Shown: piece by piece, positions 1-9,191 of the stretch
Numbering within the stretch: position 1 is the stretch's first letter
Layout: each line of letters begins with the position of its first letter
DNA from: CALANV01 sp036381615
GTDB taxonomy: Bacteria; Pseudomonadota; Alphaproteobacteria; CACIAM-22H2
Assembly: GCA_036381615.1 (NCBI GenBank)
Contig: DASVCL010000024.1
Location: forward strand, 10,127-74,126
Direction of reading: 5' to 3'
Length of the DNA stretch: 64,000 nucleotides
Program-made: the position numbers and the translations under genes
The notes under the pieces: generated by a model
Seen by the model: the letters and a program-made list of their open reading frames with translations, nothing else
What the model was told of the DNA's origin: nothing
Database searches by the model: none

Positions 1-500
1 TGACCTATCCGTGTCCCGGCCCGGATCAGCCCGGCAATGACATCGTCTTCGGCGACGGCTTCCCCACGCCCAGCGGTCGCGGCAAGTTCGTCCCGGCCGG
101 GATCGTGCCGCCGGCCGAGGAGCCCGATCAGGACTATCCGATGGTGCTCACGACCGGCCGGCAGCTCGAGCACTGGCATACCGGTGCGATGACGCGCCGC
201 GCCGAGGTGCTCGATGCCATCGAGCCGGAGGCGGTCGTCACCCTGTCGCCGCTCGACGTGCGGCGTCTGGGAATCACGGCGGGCGAGTACGTGCGCGTGT
301 CGACGCGGCGCGGCACGATCGAGCTCAAGGCCCGCGTCGATCCCGCGCTGCCCGCGGGCCTGATCTTCATCCCCTTCTGCTACGCGGAGGCGGCGGCCAA
401 CATCCTCACCAATCCGCAGCTCGACCCGTTCGGCAAGATTCCGGAATTCAAGTTCTGCGCCGCGCGCGTCGAGAAGATCGCCGCGGCGGCGGCGGAGTAA
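1..500 (+). CDS. Formate dehydrogenase alpha subunit, C-terminal part (partial at 5')
   Basis: This is the 3' end of a molybdopterin oxidoreductase. It is open from base 3 at the window edge to the TAA at 498-500, so the true start lies upstream. The visible part ends in a molybdopterin-dinucleotide-binding domain with the segment VLTTGRQLEHWHTGAMTRR, which is characteristic of cytoplasmic formate dehydrogenase alpha subunits (FdhF/FdsA type), followed by a six-stranded-barrel-like stretch ending in ANILTNPQLDP. The enzyme oxidises formate to CO2 using a bis-MGD Mo/W cofactor. The Sec/Cys active site and Fe-S ligands are outside the window. No fdhD or delta-subunit gene follows, so this is the last visible gene of its operon. 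Confidence 0.85.
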   Translation, partial: TYPCPGPDQPGNDIVFGDGFPTPSGRGKFVPAGIVPPAEEPDQDYPMVLTTGRQLEHWHTGAMTRRAEVLDAIEPEAVVTLSPLDVRRLGITAGEYVRVSTRRGTIELKARVDPALPAGLIFIPFCYAEAAANILTNPQLDPFGKIPEFKFCAARVEKIAAAAAE

Positions 501-741
501 GAGGCAGGTTGCCGGCGTCGTTCGGCCGAACGGCGCCGCATCGACAAGGGAAGCGGAATGGGCGGCACGGCCGTGCCGCCCTTTGCGCATTCGGCCCACC
601 AGGCACCGGTCGTGCCGACGGCGCCGTCGATCGCGGGCGGGCGGCCGTGCGATGCCATGACGATGTCCCTCGACCGCGCCTGACCGACGGCCTTTCCTGA
701 CCAAGGGATGGAATGCGCCGGAACGATGCCCGGGACGCGTA

Positions 742-1164
742 TTAGGCCCAGAGCACTACGCTTGCCTGCGGCGGCCGGCGCTGTCCGGCGAAGTTCGTCT
801 CGACGGCCGTGTACATCGACACGGCGGGGCCGAAATCCTCGAAATAGGCGCCGGGGCCGAGCATTTCCTGGAAGATGCGCTGTGCCGCGAAGGTGATGCC
901 GGCCGACGCACGCTGGCGACCGGCCTCCCAGATCGGCGATCCCCCGCGCGGATCGTAGCCGCCGGGATTGTCGCGCGACGGTGCGATCTGCCACCGTACC
1001 GTGGCGTTGGCCGCGCGTTGCCGCCTTGGCGCTTCGACTTCGACCGCCTCGATTTCGATGACGGGTGCCCACTGCCGCGCGCCCTTCGGCGCACTCGGCC
1101 GGGTACCATCGGGAATGGAAACGATCGAATTCGAGACGGGAATCACGACGACGCTGCCGATCAC
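742..1164 (-). CDS. Hypothetical protein
   Basis: Unrecognised protein of about 140 residues from the GTG at 1164. The same frame can be extended to a GTG/TTG near 1245, but that extension is AT-rich (Phe/Lys/Ile codons) and looks like promoter rather than coding sequence. The C-terminal half has a compositionally plausible globular stretch (GITFAAQRIFQEMLGPGAYF), and no signal peptide, membrane segment or known motif is seen. It is divergent from the PAS-GGDEF-EAL gene, and the shared upstream region contains AT-rich tracts. Coding status rests on amino-acid composition and lack of a better frame; a spurious ORF is possible. Confidence 0.4.
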   Translation of the reverse strand: MIGSVVVIPVSNSIVSIPDGTRPSAPKGARQWAPVIEIEAVEVEAPRRQRAANATVRWQIAPSRDNPGGYDPRGGSPIWEAGRQRASAGITFAAQRIFQEMLGPGAYFEDFGPAVSMYTAVETNFAGQRRPPQASVVLWA

Positions 1165-1420
1165 GGATCGGATCGGAAATATAAAATTCTCGAAAAAGAA
1201 AAGAAAACTTTTTCGATGTAGATCCGCCGCTCTCGCATTCACCAATTAACCATAAGTTTGTGCGTGCACAGGGAACAACCGGCGGGCGGATGCACGCTCC
1301 GGTTTCAATATTTGTTAAACACCTGATCGCTACGCTCGACCCGGATTTCAGACCGATGCGGCGCATCGCGAACCGGTCGAAATCAAGGCTCCCGTCGAGA
1401 GCCAACCGGGGTAGCGGTCA

Positions 1421-3133
1421 ATGTCAGAGCCGTCCGAACATCTCCAGCGTCTAGAGGCCGCGCTCGCCGCATCGGGCGATATCGTCTACGACTGGGACCT
1501 GATCGCCGACACTCTCACATGGATCGGGCCGGCGCAGAGTCTGTTCGATGGCGACATCAGGACAGGCCAGGCGTTCAAGGAGCGCGTTCACAGCGAAGAC
1601 CTGGGCGTCCGGATGGAGGCGATCTCGCGCGCCGACTCGCCGGGGGCGCCGTTCGACTGTGAGTACCGGGTCCGCGGCAGCGGCGGCAAATTCATCTGGG
1701 TGCATGACCGCGGCACGACGCATTGGATCGAGGGCCGCGCCGTTCGCGTGATCGGCGTGATGCGCGTGATAACGGCGCGCAAGCAACGCGAGGCCGAACT
1801 CGAGTATCTCGCCAACTACGACCCGCTCACCGGGCATTTCAACCGCTCGCGGCTCAGGGAAGCGCTCGATCACACGCTTGCCGGCAGCGCCCGCTACCGG
1901 ACGCCCGGCGCCTATCTCGTGGTCGGGATCGACAAGCTCGGGGCCATCAACGAAGCCTACGGATCGGATACCGCCGATGCGATCGTGCTCGGCATCGGCC
2001 GGCGTCTCGACCGGGTCCTGCGTGCGTCGGACGTGATCGGCCGGCTGGGCGGCGACCGGTTCGGCATCGTTCTGGCCCAGTGCCCGGCCGAGAGCGTGGC
2101 GCTCGCCGCCGAGAAGATTCTGGGGGCCATTCGCGACGCGCCCTTCGAGACACCGCACGGCCCCGTCCATGCCACCGTCTCGGTGGGCGGAGTGCCGTTC
2201 GTCGGAGGCACGCTCGGCGCGCACGAGATCATGAGTCGCGGCGAAAGCGCGCTCCAGGCGGCGAAGCAGGCCGGGCGCAACTGCTACATGCCGTTCTCGG
2301 ACTCCGGGATCGCCCGCGGGACGTCGCGCCGCTCCCTTGCCATCGCCGAAGAGGTGCAGGCGGCGCTCAAATCCGCTCGCATCCTTTTCGCCTTCCAGCC
2401 CGTGGTCGAGGCCGCGACGCACGTCGTCGATCATTACGAGTGCCTGCTGCGGATGCGCCGTCACGACGGCACGCTGGTTCCGGCGAGCGCCTTCGTGCCC
2501 GTGGCCGAGCAGTCCGGCCTGATGCGCCTCGTCGACCGGCATGCCCTCGACCTCGCCATCGCGGAACTCGACCGGTATCCCGACGTGCGGTTGGCTCTCA
2601 ACATCTCGGGGCTGACGGCGGTGGACCGCGGCTGGCTCCGGGCACTGATCGCCGCGGTCAAGCGCAGGCCCGACGTCGCCGAGCGCCTCATCATCGAGAT
2701 CACCGAGACCGTCGCCCTGCAGGACATCGAGGAGACGGCGCGATTCGTCGGCGCGATTCGCGATCTCGGCTGTCGGGTCGCGCTCGACGATTTCGGTGCC
2801 GGCTACACGTCGTTCCGGAACCTCAAGGCGTTGGCGGTCGATTGCGTGAAGATCGACGGGTCCTTCGTGCGCGGGCTCGCGGACAACGTCGACAACCAGC
2901 TTTTCATCCGCACCTTGCTGGGGCTCGCGGAGGGATTCGGCCTTGCCACCGTGGCCGAGTGCGTGGAAACCGCGGCCGACGCGGTCCACCTGACGCGGCG
3001 CGGCGTGCGTTTCCTGCAAGGGCACTATTTCGGGTGGCCGACCATCGAGCGCCCGTGGCTCGCGCGGCAGACGCCGCGCTTCTCGCTGGTTAACGGCAAC
3101 GGCGCCGCGTTGAGCCCGAGACCCCCGACATGA
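1421..3133 (+). CDS. PAS-GGDEF-EAL protein, probable c-di-GMP phosphodiesterase
   Basis: 570-residue cytosolic signalling protein. An N-terminal PAS/PAC domain (about 8-125) precedes a GGDEF domain (about 130-290) and an EAL domain (about 310-555). The GGDEF signature is degenerate, GGDRF at 210-214, so cyclase activity is unlikely, although an upstream RxxD (RASD, 201-204) is kept. The EAL domain retains the expected metal and catalytic residues: ECLLR at 340-344, Asn in LNISG (394), EITE near 426, DDFGAG at 456-461, KID near 477, then a late Glu (AECVET) and a Gln (LQGHYFGW). It therefore most likely hydrolyses c-di-GMP, with the GGDEF acting as a GTP sensor, as known for this architecture. 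It is monocistronic and convergent with phaR. Confidence 0.85.
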   Translation: MSEPSEHLQRLEAALAASGDIVYDWDLIADTLTWIGPAQSLFDGDIRTGQAFKERVHSEDLGVRMEAISRADSPGAPFDCEYRVRGSGGKFIWVHDRGTTHWIEGRAVRVIGVMRVITARKQREAELEYLANYDPLTGHFNRSRLREALDHTLAGSARYRTPGAYLVVGIDKLGAINEAYGSDTADAIVLGIGRRLDRVLRASDVIGRLGGDRFGIVLAQCPAESVALAAEKILGAIRDAPFETPHGPVHATVSVGGVPFVGGTLGAHEIMSRGESALQAAKQAGRNCYMPFSDSGIARGTSRRSLAIAEEVQAALKSARILFAFQPVVEAATHVVDHYECLLRMRRHDGTLVPASAFVPVAEQSGLMRLVDRHALDLAIAELDRYPDVRLALNISGLTAVDRGWLRALIAAVKRRPDVAERLIIEITETVALQDIEETARFVGAIRDLGCRVALDDFGAGYTSFRNLKALAVDCVKIDGSFVRGLADNVDNQLFIRTLLGLAEGFGLATVAECVETAADAVHLTRRGVRFLQGHYFGWPTIERPWLARQTPRFSLVNGNGAALSPRPPT

Positions 3134-3152
3134 CCCGGCGGTGGCATGCGGG

Positions 3153-3182
3153 CGCAGGCCGCCGGTGTGCCCCCGGCCTGCG
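3153..3182. terminator. Hairpin between convergent genes
   Basis: Perfect 8-bp inverted repeat CGCAGGCC (3153-3160) / GGCCTGCG (3175-3182), with further partial pairing in the loop, in the 63-bp gap between the stop of the EAL-domain gene and the stop of phaR. It is placed to act as a bidirectional terminator, but there is no clear T-run on either side. Confidence 0.45.
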
Positions 3183-3196
3183 TCAGGGCCCCCCGC

Positions 3197-3829
3197 CTAT
3201 TTCTTGGACAGCTCCTCGAGCCGCTTCTGCATGGCGTCGAGCTGGGCGCGCAGATCGTCGATGCTCGACGCCTCGCTCTTCTTTTCGGGCCCGCCTTCCG
3301 ACGGCTTGTCCTTCTTCGGCGCCGCGTCATAGGCGAAGGGCGTGAACATCTTCATGGCGTTCTGGAACAGAGCAAGGTTCTGCTTGCTCATTTCCTCGAA
3401 CTCGCGGCCGAACGGGAAGAACCCGCCGAACGCTTCCTGCATGTAGTTCCGGATCTGCTCCTGATTCCGCGCGAACACCGCCATGGAGTAGTCGAGATAG
3501 CGCGGCACCAGGGCCTGAAGACTGTTGCCGTAGAACGAGATGAGCTGCCGCAGAAAACTGACGGGAAGGAGGTTCTGACCCTTGGCCTCTTCCTCGACGA
3601 TGATCTGCGTCAACACCGAGCGGGTGATGTCCTCGCCCGTCTTTGCGTCGTAGACGACGAACTCCGTGCCCTCCTTCACCATCTGGCAGAGATGGTCGAG
3701 GGTCACGTAGCTGCTCGTCGCCGTGTTGTACAACCGCCGGTTGGCGTACTTCTTGATCTTGATTTTTGGCGAGGCACGCTCGCCGCCCTCGCTGCTTGCG
3801 GGCGGCTCCGATGATTGTTCTTCCGCCAT
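3197..3829 (-). CDS. phaR: Polyhydroxyalkanoate synthesis repressor PhaR
   Basis: Protein of 210 residues with the PHB/PHA DNA-binding N-terminal domain (IKIKKYANRRLYNTATSSYV), followed by the accumulation-regulator segment and a Lys/Glu-rich coiled-coil-like tail (DDLRAQLDAMQKRLEELSKK). The family represses phasin and PHA genes and is released by binding nascent PHB granules. Two in-frame ATGs exist, at 3835 and 3829. The AGGAC at 3836-3840 touches the first but is correctly spaced (6 nt) from the second, so 3829 is chosen. It is divergent from the phaC region across a 74-bp gap that holds a TATAAT hexamer, which places PhaR next to its probable targets. Confidence 0.93.
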   Translation of the reverse strand: MAEEQSSEPPASSEGGERASPKIKIKKYANRRLYNTATSSYVTLDHLCQMVKEGTEFVVYDAKTGEDITRSVLTQIIVEEEAKGQNLLPVSFLRQLISFYGNSLQALVPRYLDYSMAVFARNQEQIRNYMQEAFGGFFPFGREFEEMSKQNLALFQNAMKMFTPFAYDAAPKKDKPSEGGPEKKSEASSIDDLRAQLDAMQKRLEELSKK

Positions 3830-3865
3830 GACCATGTCCTAATGTTGCAACGCGGCCGCGCCGCT

Positions 3866-3902
3866 GGCAAGCGCTGTTCCGCGAGGCTATATAATACCTT
3901 AT
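3866..3902 (+). promoter_or_regulatory. Putative promoter of the phaC region with perfect -10 hexamer
   Basis: TATAAT at 3890-3895 lies in otherwise GC-rich DNA, with a weak upstream -35 candidate (GGCAAG, 3866-3871, 18-bp spacing). The predicted transcription start (about 3902) is only 1-2 bases before the ATG at 3904, so the first ORF would be leaderless. The gap also contains the phaR start region on the other strand, so a PhaR operator could overlap it. No experimental basis. Confidence 0.4.
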
Positions 3903-3903
3903 C

Positions 3904-4365
3904 ATGGCTGAGCCGCCCGATTTCGACACGCTCGCCCGGCGCTACATCGATCTGTGGCAGGAACATGTGGCGGCGGTGGCGGCAGATCCCGAGTTCGCCG
4001 AGACGCTGACGCGGTTTCTGCAGGCGGTTTGGTCCCTGAATCCGGCCGCGCGCATGGCCGGGTGTGGCGCGACAACCGAGGAGAGCGATGGCAGAGGCGA
4101 AGCCCGCGCCGGATCGGCGGCCCCGTCTGGGCCCGCGGCCGCTCGGCCTGCATCTGGCGACGGCGGCGATGACGTGGCTGAGCTCCGCCGCCGCGTTGCC
4201 GCTCTTGAGGCCCAGCTCGCCGCCATCCGGGTCGGCACCGACGGTGCCGCGGTTGTGGCACGCCAGTCTTCGGGCAAAGGCGGAGGCGCTCAGCCGCGAC
4301 CTCGCCGGGGTCGATCCCGAGGCCCTGAACCGGGCGGTCGAACGCGAGATCCGGCGTCGGCTTGA
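3904..4365 (+). CDS. Possible small PHA-synthase-associated protein overlapping phaC
   Basis: Open frame of 153 codons beginning 8 bases after a TATAAT. Residues 1-50 (FDTLARRYIDLWQEHVAAVA and following) look like an amphipathic helical protein reminiscent of PhaE/phasin-like subunits. After a low-complexity Ala/Gly linker comes a short coiled coil (DDVAELRRRVAALEAQLAAI), then a basic tail. The last 278 bases overlap the phaC start in another frame (+1 relative). I infer a genuine overlapping gene because both segments keep protein-like composition and because class III/IV synthases need a small partner subunit. A purely spurious 3' half remains possible. Confidence 0.5.
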   Translation: MAEPPDFDTLARRYIDLWQEHVAAVAADPEFAETLTRFLQAVWSLNPAARMAGCGATTEESDGRGEARAGSAAPSGPAAARPASGDGGDDVAELRRRVAALEAQLAAIRVGTDGAAVVARQSSGKGGGAQPRPRRGRSRGPEPGGRTRDPASA

Positions 4366-5389
4366 CGAGCTCGAGCGCGGGATCCGGGGCTACCAGCAGC
4401 ATCCCTATCGCCGCGATCTCCCGCCGCCGCCGGCGGTCTGGGCCGACGGGACGACGCGGCTCGTCGACTACGGGGCCGTGGGCCGGGACGGTGCCGGGGG
4501 CATGCCGCTCCTGGTCGTGCCCTCGCTGATCAACCGCGCCTATATTCTGGACCTGTCGCAGCGCCTCAGCCTGATGCGAACGCTCGCGGCGCAGGGGTTC
4601 CGTCCGTTTCTGGTGGATTGGGCGCACCCCGGTCCGGTGGAGCGGAACTTCGACCTTACCGCCTACATTGCCGGCCGGCTCGCCGCGGCGCTCGAACGGA
4701 CCATCGCGCTGGCCGGGCGCCCGCCCGTCGTCATCGGCTACTGCATGGGCGGGCTGCTGGCGCTGGCGCTCGCGCAGCTCAGGCCGCGCGACGTCGCGGG
4801 CCTGGTGCTGCTGGCGACGCCATGGGACTTCCATGCCGACAAGCCAGAGAACGCGAAGGCGGTCGTCAATGCGACGAGGCCCTGGCTCCCGCTGTTCGAG
4901 GCCATGGGCCTGATGCCGGTCGATGTGCTGCAGGCGCTGTTCGCCAGCCTTGACCCCTTCCAGATCACGCGCAAATTCGCGAATTTTGCGCGGCTCGATC
5001 CCGCAAGCGACAGGGCAGAGGACTTCGTCGCGCTCGAGGACTGGCTCAACGACGGCGTGCCGCTTGCAGCACCGGTCGCGCGCGAATGCCTCCTCGGCTG
5101 GTACGGCGAGAACACGCCGGCGCGCGGCCGGTGGCATGTCGCCGGCACGGCGATCCGGCCCGAAATCATCGACACGCCGACGCTGGTCGTCGTGCCGGAG
5201 CAGGACCGCATCGTGCCGCCCGCCTCGGCCCATGCGCTCGCCCGCGGGCTGCGGCGCGCCGAGGTGCTGACGCCGGCGCTGGGGCATATCGGCATGGTCT
5301 CGAGCCGTCGGGCGCCGCAGGAACTGTGGCCCGCGCTCGCCGCCTGGCTCGCCGCCCGCCTTGCCACCCGGAATACCGGCAGCCTATAA
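4088..5389 (+). CDS. phaC: PHA synthase-like alpha/beta hydrolase (PhaC family)
   Basis: 433-residue alpha/beta-hydrolase of the poly(3-hydroxyalkanoate) polymerase family. The ATG at 4088 follows a good Shine-Dalgarno (GAGGAGAGCG); an upstream ATG at 4064 lacks one. The lipase-like box is GYCMGG with Cys219 as the expected nucleophile. VPEQDR and GHIGMVSS supply the candidate Asp and His of the triad. At this length it resembles class III/IV synthases or the short alphaproteobacterial PhaC-like group rather than the roughly 590-residue class I enzymes. It polymerises (R)-3-hydroxyacyl-CoA on granules. Upstream is the overlapping small ORF, and downstream, after a 58-bp gap, is phaA. Thioesterase or depolymerase activity cannot be excluded by sequence alone. 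Confidence 0.8.
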   Translation: MAEAKPAPDRRPRLGPRPLGLHLATAAMTWLSSAAALPLLRPSSPPSGSAPTVPRLWHASLRAKAEALSRDLAGVDPEALNRAVEREIRRRLDELERGIRGYQQHPYRRDLPPPPAVWADGTTRLVDYGAVGRDGAGGMPLLVVPSLINRAYILDLSQRLSLMRTLAAQGFRPFLVDWAHPGPVERNFDLTAYIAGRLAAALERTIALAGRPPVVIGYCMGGLLALALAQLRPRDVAGLVLLATPWDFHADKPENAKAVVNATRPWLPLFEAMGLMPVDVLQALFASLDPFQITRKFANFARLDPASDRAEDFVALEDWLNDGVPLAAPVARECLLGWYGENTPARGRWHVAGTAIRPEIIDTPTLVVVPEQDRIVPPASAHALARGLRRAEVLTPALGHIGMVSSRRAPQELWPALAAWLAARLATRNTGSL

Positions 5390-5401
5390 ATTAACAATTG
5401 C

Positions 5402-5423
5402 TGCGCCGCAGCGAAGCGGCGCA
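5402..5423 (+). other. Intergenic hairpin between phaC and phaA
   Basis: Perfect 8-bp inverted repeat TGCGCCGC / GCGGCGCA around a 6-base loop, lying 12 bases after the phaC stop and 12 bases before the phaA ribosome-binding site (AAGGAGAG). There is no T-run, so it is more likely an mRNA-stability or partial-attenuation element than a full terminator. Confidence 0.4.
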
Positions 5424-5447
5424 ACCCAATCAGCAAGGAGAGAAGCG

Positions 5448-6623
<1,176 letters not shown>

Positions 6624-6686
6624 CGGCATCGCGCACCGCGGCGTGAGACGCATCCGCCGCGCCGCCCGCCGTAAAAAGGGCATCGG

Positions 6687-6723
6687 GGCCCGGTATCCAT
6701 TGGGGATACCGGGCCTTTCTTTT
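6687..6723 (+). terminator. Rho-independent terminator after phaA
   Basis: A perfect 12-bp stem GGCCCGGTATCC (6687-6698) / GGATACCGGGCC (6704-6715) with a 5-base loop is followed directly by TTTCTTTT (6716-6723), 64 bases downstream of the phaA stop. This is the clearest intrinsic terminator in the window. Confidence 0.88.
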
Positions 6724-6761
6724 CCGATCCCGACGGGTGTGTTTTGATGGAGCGGGCAGGC

Positions 6762-6801
6762 TTGACGGAAATCAAGGCCCGGGCACGGGCGGTGACATAC
6801 T
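6762..6801 (+). promoter_or_regulatory. FNR/FixK-type box and -10 element upstream of phaB
   Basis: TTGACGGAAATCAA at 6762-6775 matches the FNR/FixK consensus TTGAY-N4-RTCAA. A -10-like CATACT lies at 6796-6801. A start near 6808-6810 would put the box centre about 40-42 bases upstream, which is the class II activator position. This suggests that phaB is induced under low oxygen. The site was found by eye and is not validated. Confidence 0.6.
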
Positions 6802-6851
6802 GGACGTGGCGGGCGTGACGACCCGCCACGCTGGAGAGGGAGAGACAGGCG

Positions 6852-7577
6852 ATGACGGGACGGGTTGCAGTGGTGACCGGCGGGACGCGGGGCATCGGCG
6901 CGGCAATCGCGACCGCGCTGAAGAAGGCCGGGTACCGCGTGGCCGCGAACTACGCGGGCAATGACGCCGTGGCAAAACGGTTCTCCGAGGAGACCGGCAT
7001 TCCGGTCTACAAGTTCGACGTGTCCAACTTCGCCGACTGCGAGGCCGGGGTGAAGCGCATCGTGGCCGATCTCGGTCCGATCGAAGTCCTCGTCAACAAT
7101 GCCGGCATCACGCGCGATACCACGATTCATCGGATGACCTTCGAGCAGTGGAACGCGGTGATCCAGACCAACCTGACGTCCTGCTTCAACATGTGCCGAT
7201 GCGTCTTCGATTCGATGCGCGAGCGCAACTTCGGGCGGATCGTCAACATCGGCTCCATCAACGGGCAGGCCGGCCAGTATGGCCAGGTCAACTACGCGGC
7301 GGCGAAATCGGGCATTCACGGCTTCACCAAGGCGCTTGCCCTCGAGGGCGCCAGCAAGGGCATCACGGTCAACGCGATCGCGCCCGGCTACATCGATACC
7401 GACATGGTCCGTGCCGTGCCGCCGAACGTGCTGGAGAAGATCGTCGCGCGCATCCCGGTGGGCCGCCTCGGCAGGGCCGACGAGATCGCGCGCGGCGTGC
7501 TGTTCCTGGTCGCCGATGAGGCCGGCTTCATCACCGGTTCGACGCTGTCGATCAACGGCGGGCAGCATATGTACTGA
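6852..7577 (+). CDS. phaB: Acetoacetyl-CoA reductase
   Basis: 241-residue short-chain dehydrogenase reducing acetoacetyl-CoA to (R)-3-hydroxybutyryl-CoA with NADPH. The N-terminal cofactor motif TGGTRGIG, the NNAGITRD motif, the catalytic Ser in NIGSINGQ and YxxxK (YAAAKSG) are all visible. The PhaB-typical GQVNYAAAKSGIHGFTKALA is complete. The ATG at 6852 follows a purine-rich GGAGAGGGAGAG. It is separated from phaA by a strong terminator and has its own putative FNR-type promoter. It is convergent with the sensor-kinase gene. Confidence 0.95.
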   Translation: MTGRVAVVTGGTRGIGAAIATALKKAGYRVAANYAGNDAVAKRFSEETGIPVYKFDVSNFADCEAGVKRIVADLGPIEVLVNNAGITRDTTIHRMTFEQWNAVIQTNLTSCFNMCRCVFDSMRERNFGRIVNIGSINGQAGQYGQVNYAAAKSGIHGFTKALALEGASKGITVNAIAPGYIDTDMVRAVPPNVLEKIVARIPVGRLGRADEIARGVLFLVADEAGFITGSTLSINGGQHMY

Positions 7578-7645
7578 TATCGGGCCGCCGCGGGACGCGG
7601 CAGGTCTGCGCCGCGCCCGGATCGGTCGGGCGGCGCCCGCGGACG

Positions 7646-9139
7646 CTACGATGCCCGTGCGTGCGGGCCGATGACGGCGGCCGGACGTATCACCCGGTCG
7701 GCGCCGAACCAGATCGTCACGGTCGTGCCCATCGCCGGTTTGCTCGCAACCTCGAGCTGGCCGCCGTGCAGTTCGACGAGAGCCTTGCTCAGCGGCAGGC
7801 CGAGTCCGGTCCCGCCGTATTTCCGGCTGAGGCGACTGTCGACCTGCTGGAACGGCGAAAGCGCCTTCGGAATGTCGTCGGGCGTCATCCCGATCCCCGT
7901 GTCGGCAATGCGCAGCGCGAACCGCCCGTCACACGGATCGACGCGCCCGATGATGTCGATGCGGCCGCCGGGCGGCGTGAACTTGATGGCATTGGTCAGG
8001 ATGTTGAGGACGATCTGCTTGAACTTGAGCTCGTCGACGCCGATGCAGAGGTCCGGTTCGATGCTGGTATGAAGCGACAGCCGCCCGGCAGTGACGCGTT
8101 CGCGCATCAGCCGCGTGCAACGGTCGACGACGTCGGCGACGTCGACGGGCTCGATGACGAGGTCCATCTTGCCCGCCTCCGCCTTCGACAGGTCGAGGAT
8201 GTCGTTGATGATCCGCAGCAGATGCTGGCCGCTGTCGTGGATATCGGCCGCATAGCTGCGATAGCGCTCCGCCACCGGACCGAAGACCTGACTGCGGATG
8301 ATCTCGGAAAAGCCGTTGATCGCATTGAGCGGCGTGCGCAGCTCGTGGCTCATCAGCGCCAAAAACTCGGACTTGGCGCGGTTGGCACTCTCGGCGGCAT
8401 TTTTCGCGCCGTGAAGCTCCTGCTCGCGTTGCCGCAGTTCGGCGATGACGTCGGCCGCGGTCCGTTCGCGCCGATACTGCAGGATGAAGACATAAAGGCC
8501 GATGAGCACGCTCGCCGCGAACAACCCGATGCCGATCAGGACCGCCTTCTTGCGCGCGCCGGCAAGGAACGCGCCCGCCGGCACTTCGAGCGCGAACGCC
8601 CCCATCAGATCGTTCAGCTTCCAGTGGTGGCGGCCGTCCTGGACGGCATTGTGACAATCGACGCAGCTCTGCGCCGCGAGGGAGGGGTAGACGGTCCGCA
8701 GTACCGTCTGCCCGTCGACGGTCACGAAGGCCGTCACGGGTCGCGGCGAGGGTTGTGCGGCAAGGTCGAGGATGGTACGGGCGAGCTGGGCATCGCGCGG
8801 CGCCGTCCGGATCTCCTTGCCGGGCACGCCGACCCAGTCGAGACGCATCACCTCCTTGCCGCCCGCTGCGGCATTGAAATTCGCGATTGCATGGGCCCGG
8901 AACGAGGAGGGGACGGGAGCCTCCCCGCCCATTGCGGTGCCGCGGATGTCCGAATACGTGCCGACGAACGCGTCCACGAGCCGAAGCGCCGTCAGTTCCT
9001 CTTCGCTCTTGTTGACCTTGAACGCGTGCACGCTCGACTGGTAGAAGCCAAATCCGACCGCAACGGCGAGCAGCACGCAGAACGCGAGAAAGATCACGAA
9101 TCCCCTGCCGGCATTGGACGAGAAGAAGTCTGCGCGCAT
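7646..9139 (-). CDS. Sensor histidine kinase with periplasmic haem-binding DUF3365-like domain
   Basis: 497-residue membrane kinase from the ATG at 9139; an upstream ATG at 9190 would add a hydrophilic 17-residue extension. TM1 is at about 12-33, followed by a periplasmic domain of the DUF3365/Tll0287-like class containing a c-type haem motif CVDCH (159-163), TM2 at about 198-222, a short coiled coil, HisKA with SHELRTP (phosphoacceptor His265), and a HATPase with N (NILTNAIKFTP), G1 (DTGIGM) and G2 (GGTGLGLPLSK) boxes. It probably senses redox, NO or O2 through haem. No response regulator is adjacent, so its partner is elsewhere. Confidence 0.87.
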   Translation of the reverse strand: MRADFFSSNAGRGFVIFLAFCVLLAVAVGFGFYQSSVHAFKVNKSEEELTALRLVDAFVGTYSDIRGTAMGGEAPVPSSFRAHAIANFNAAAGGKEVMRLDWVGVPGKEIRTAPRDAQLARTILDLAAQPSPRPVTAFVTVDGQTVLRTVYPSLAAQSCVDCHNAVQDGRHHWKLNDLMGAFALEVPAGAFLAGARKKAVLIGIGLFAASVLIGLYVFILQYRRERTAADVIAELRQREQELHGAKNAAESANRAKSEFLALMSHELRTPLNAINGFSEIIRSQVFGPVAERYRSYAADIHDSGQHLLRIINDILDLSKAEAGKMDLVIEPVDVADVVDRCTRLMRERVTAGRLSLHTSIEPDLCIGVDELKFKQIVLNILTNAIKFTPPGGRIDIIGRVDPCDGRFALRIADTGIGMTPDDIPKALSPFQQVDSRLSRKYGGTGLGLPLSKALVELHGGQLEVASKPAMGTTVTIWFGADRVIRPAAVIGPHARAS

Positions 9140-9191
9140 CGTCGAATGCCCTGGGGGCTCCTCTGTTTCATGCGCCAGCTTGCGCGGCATT

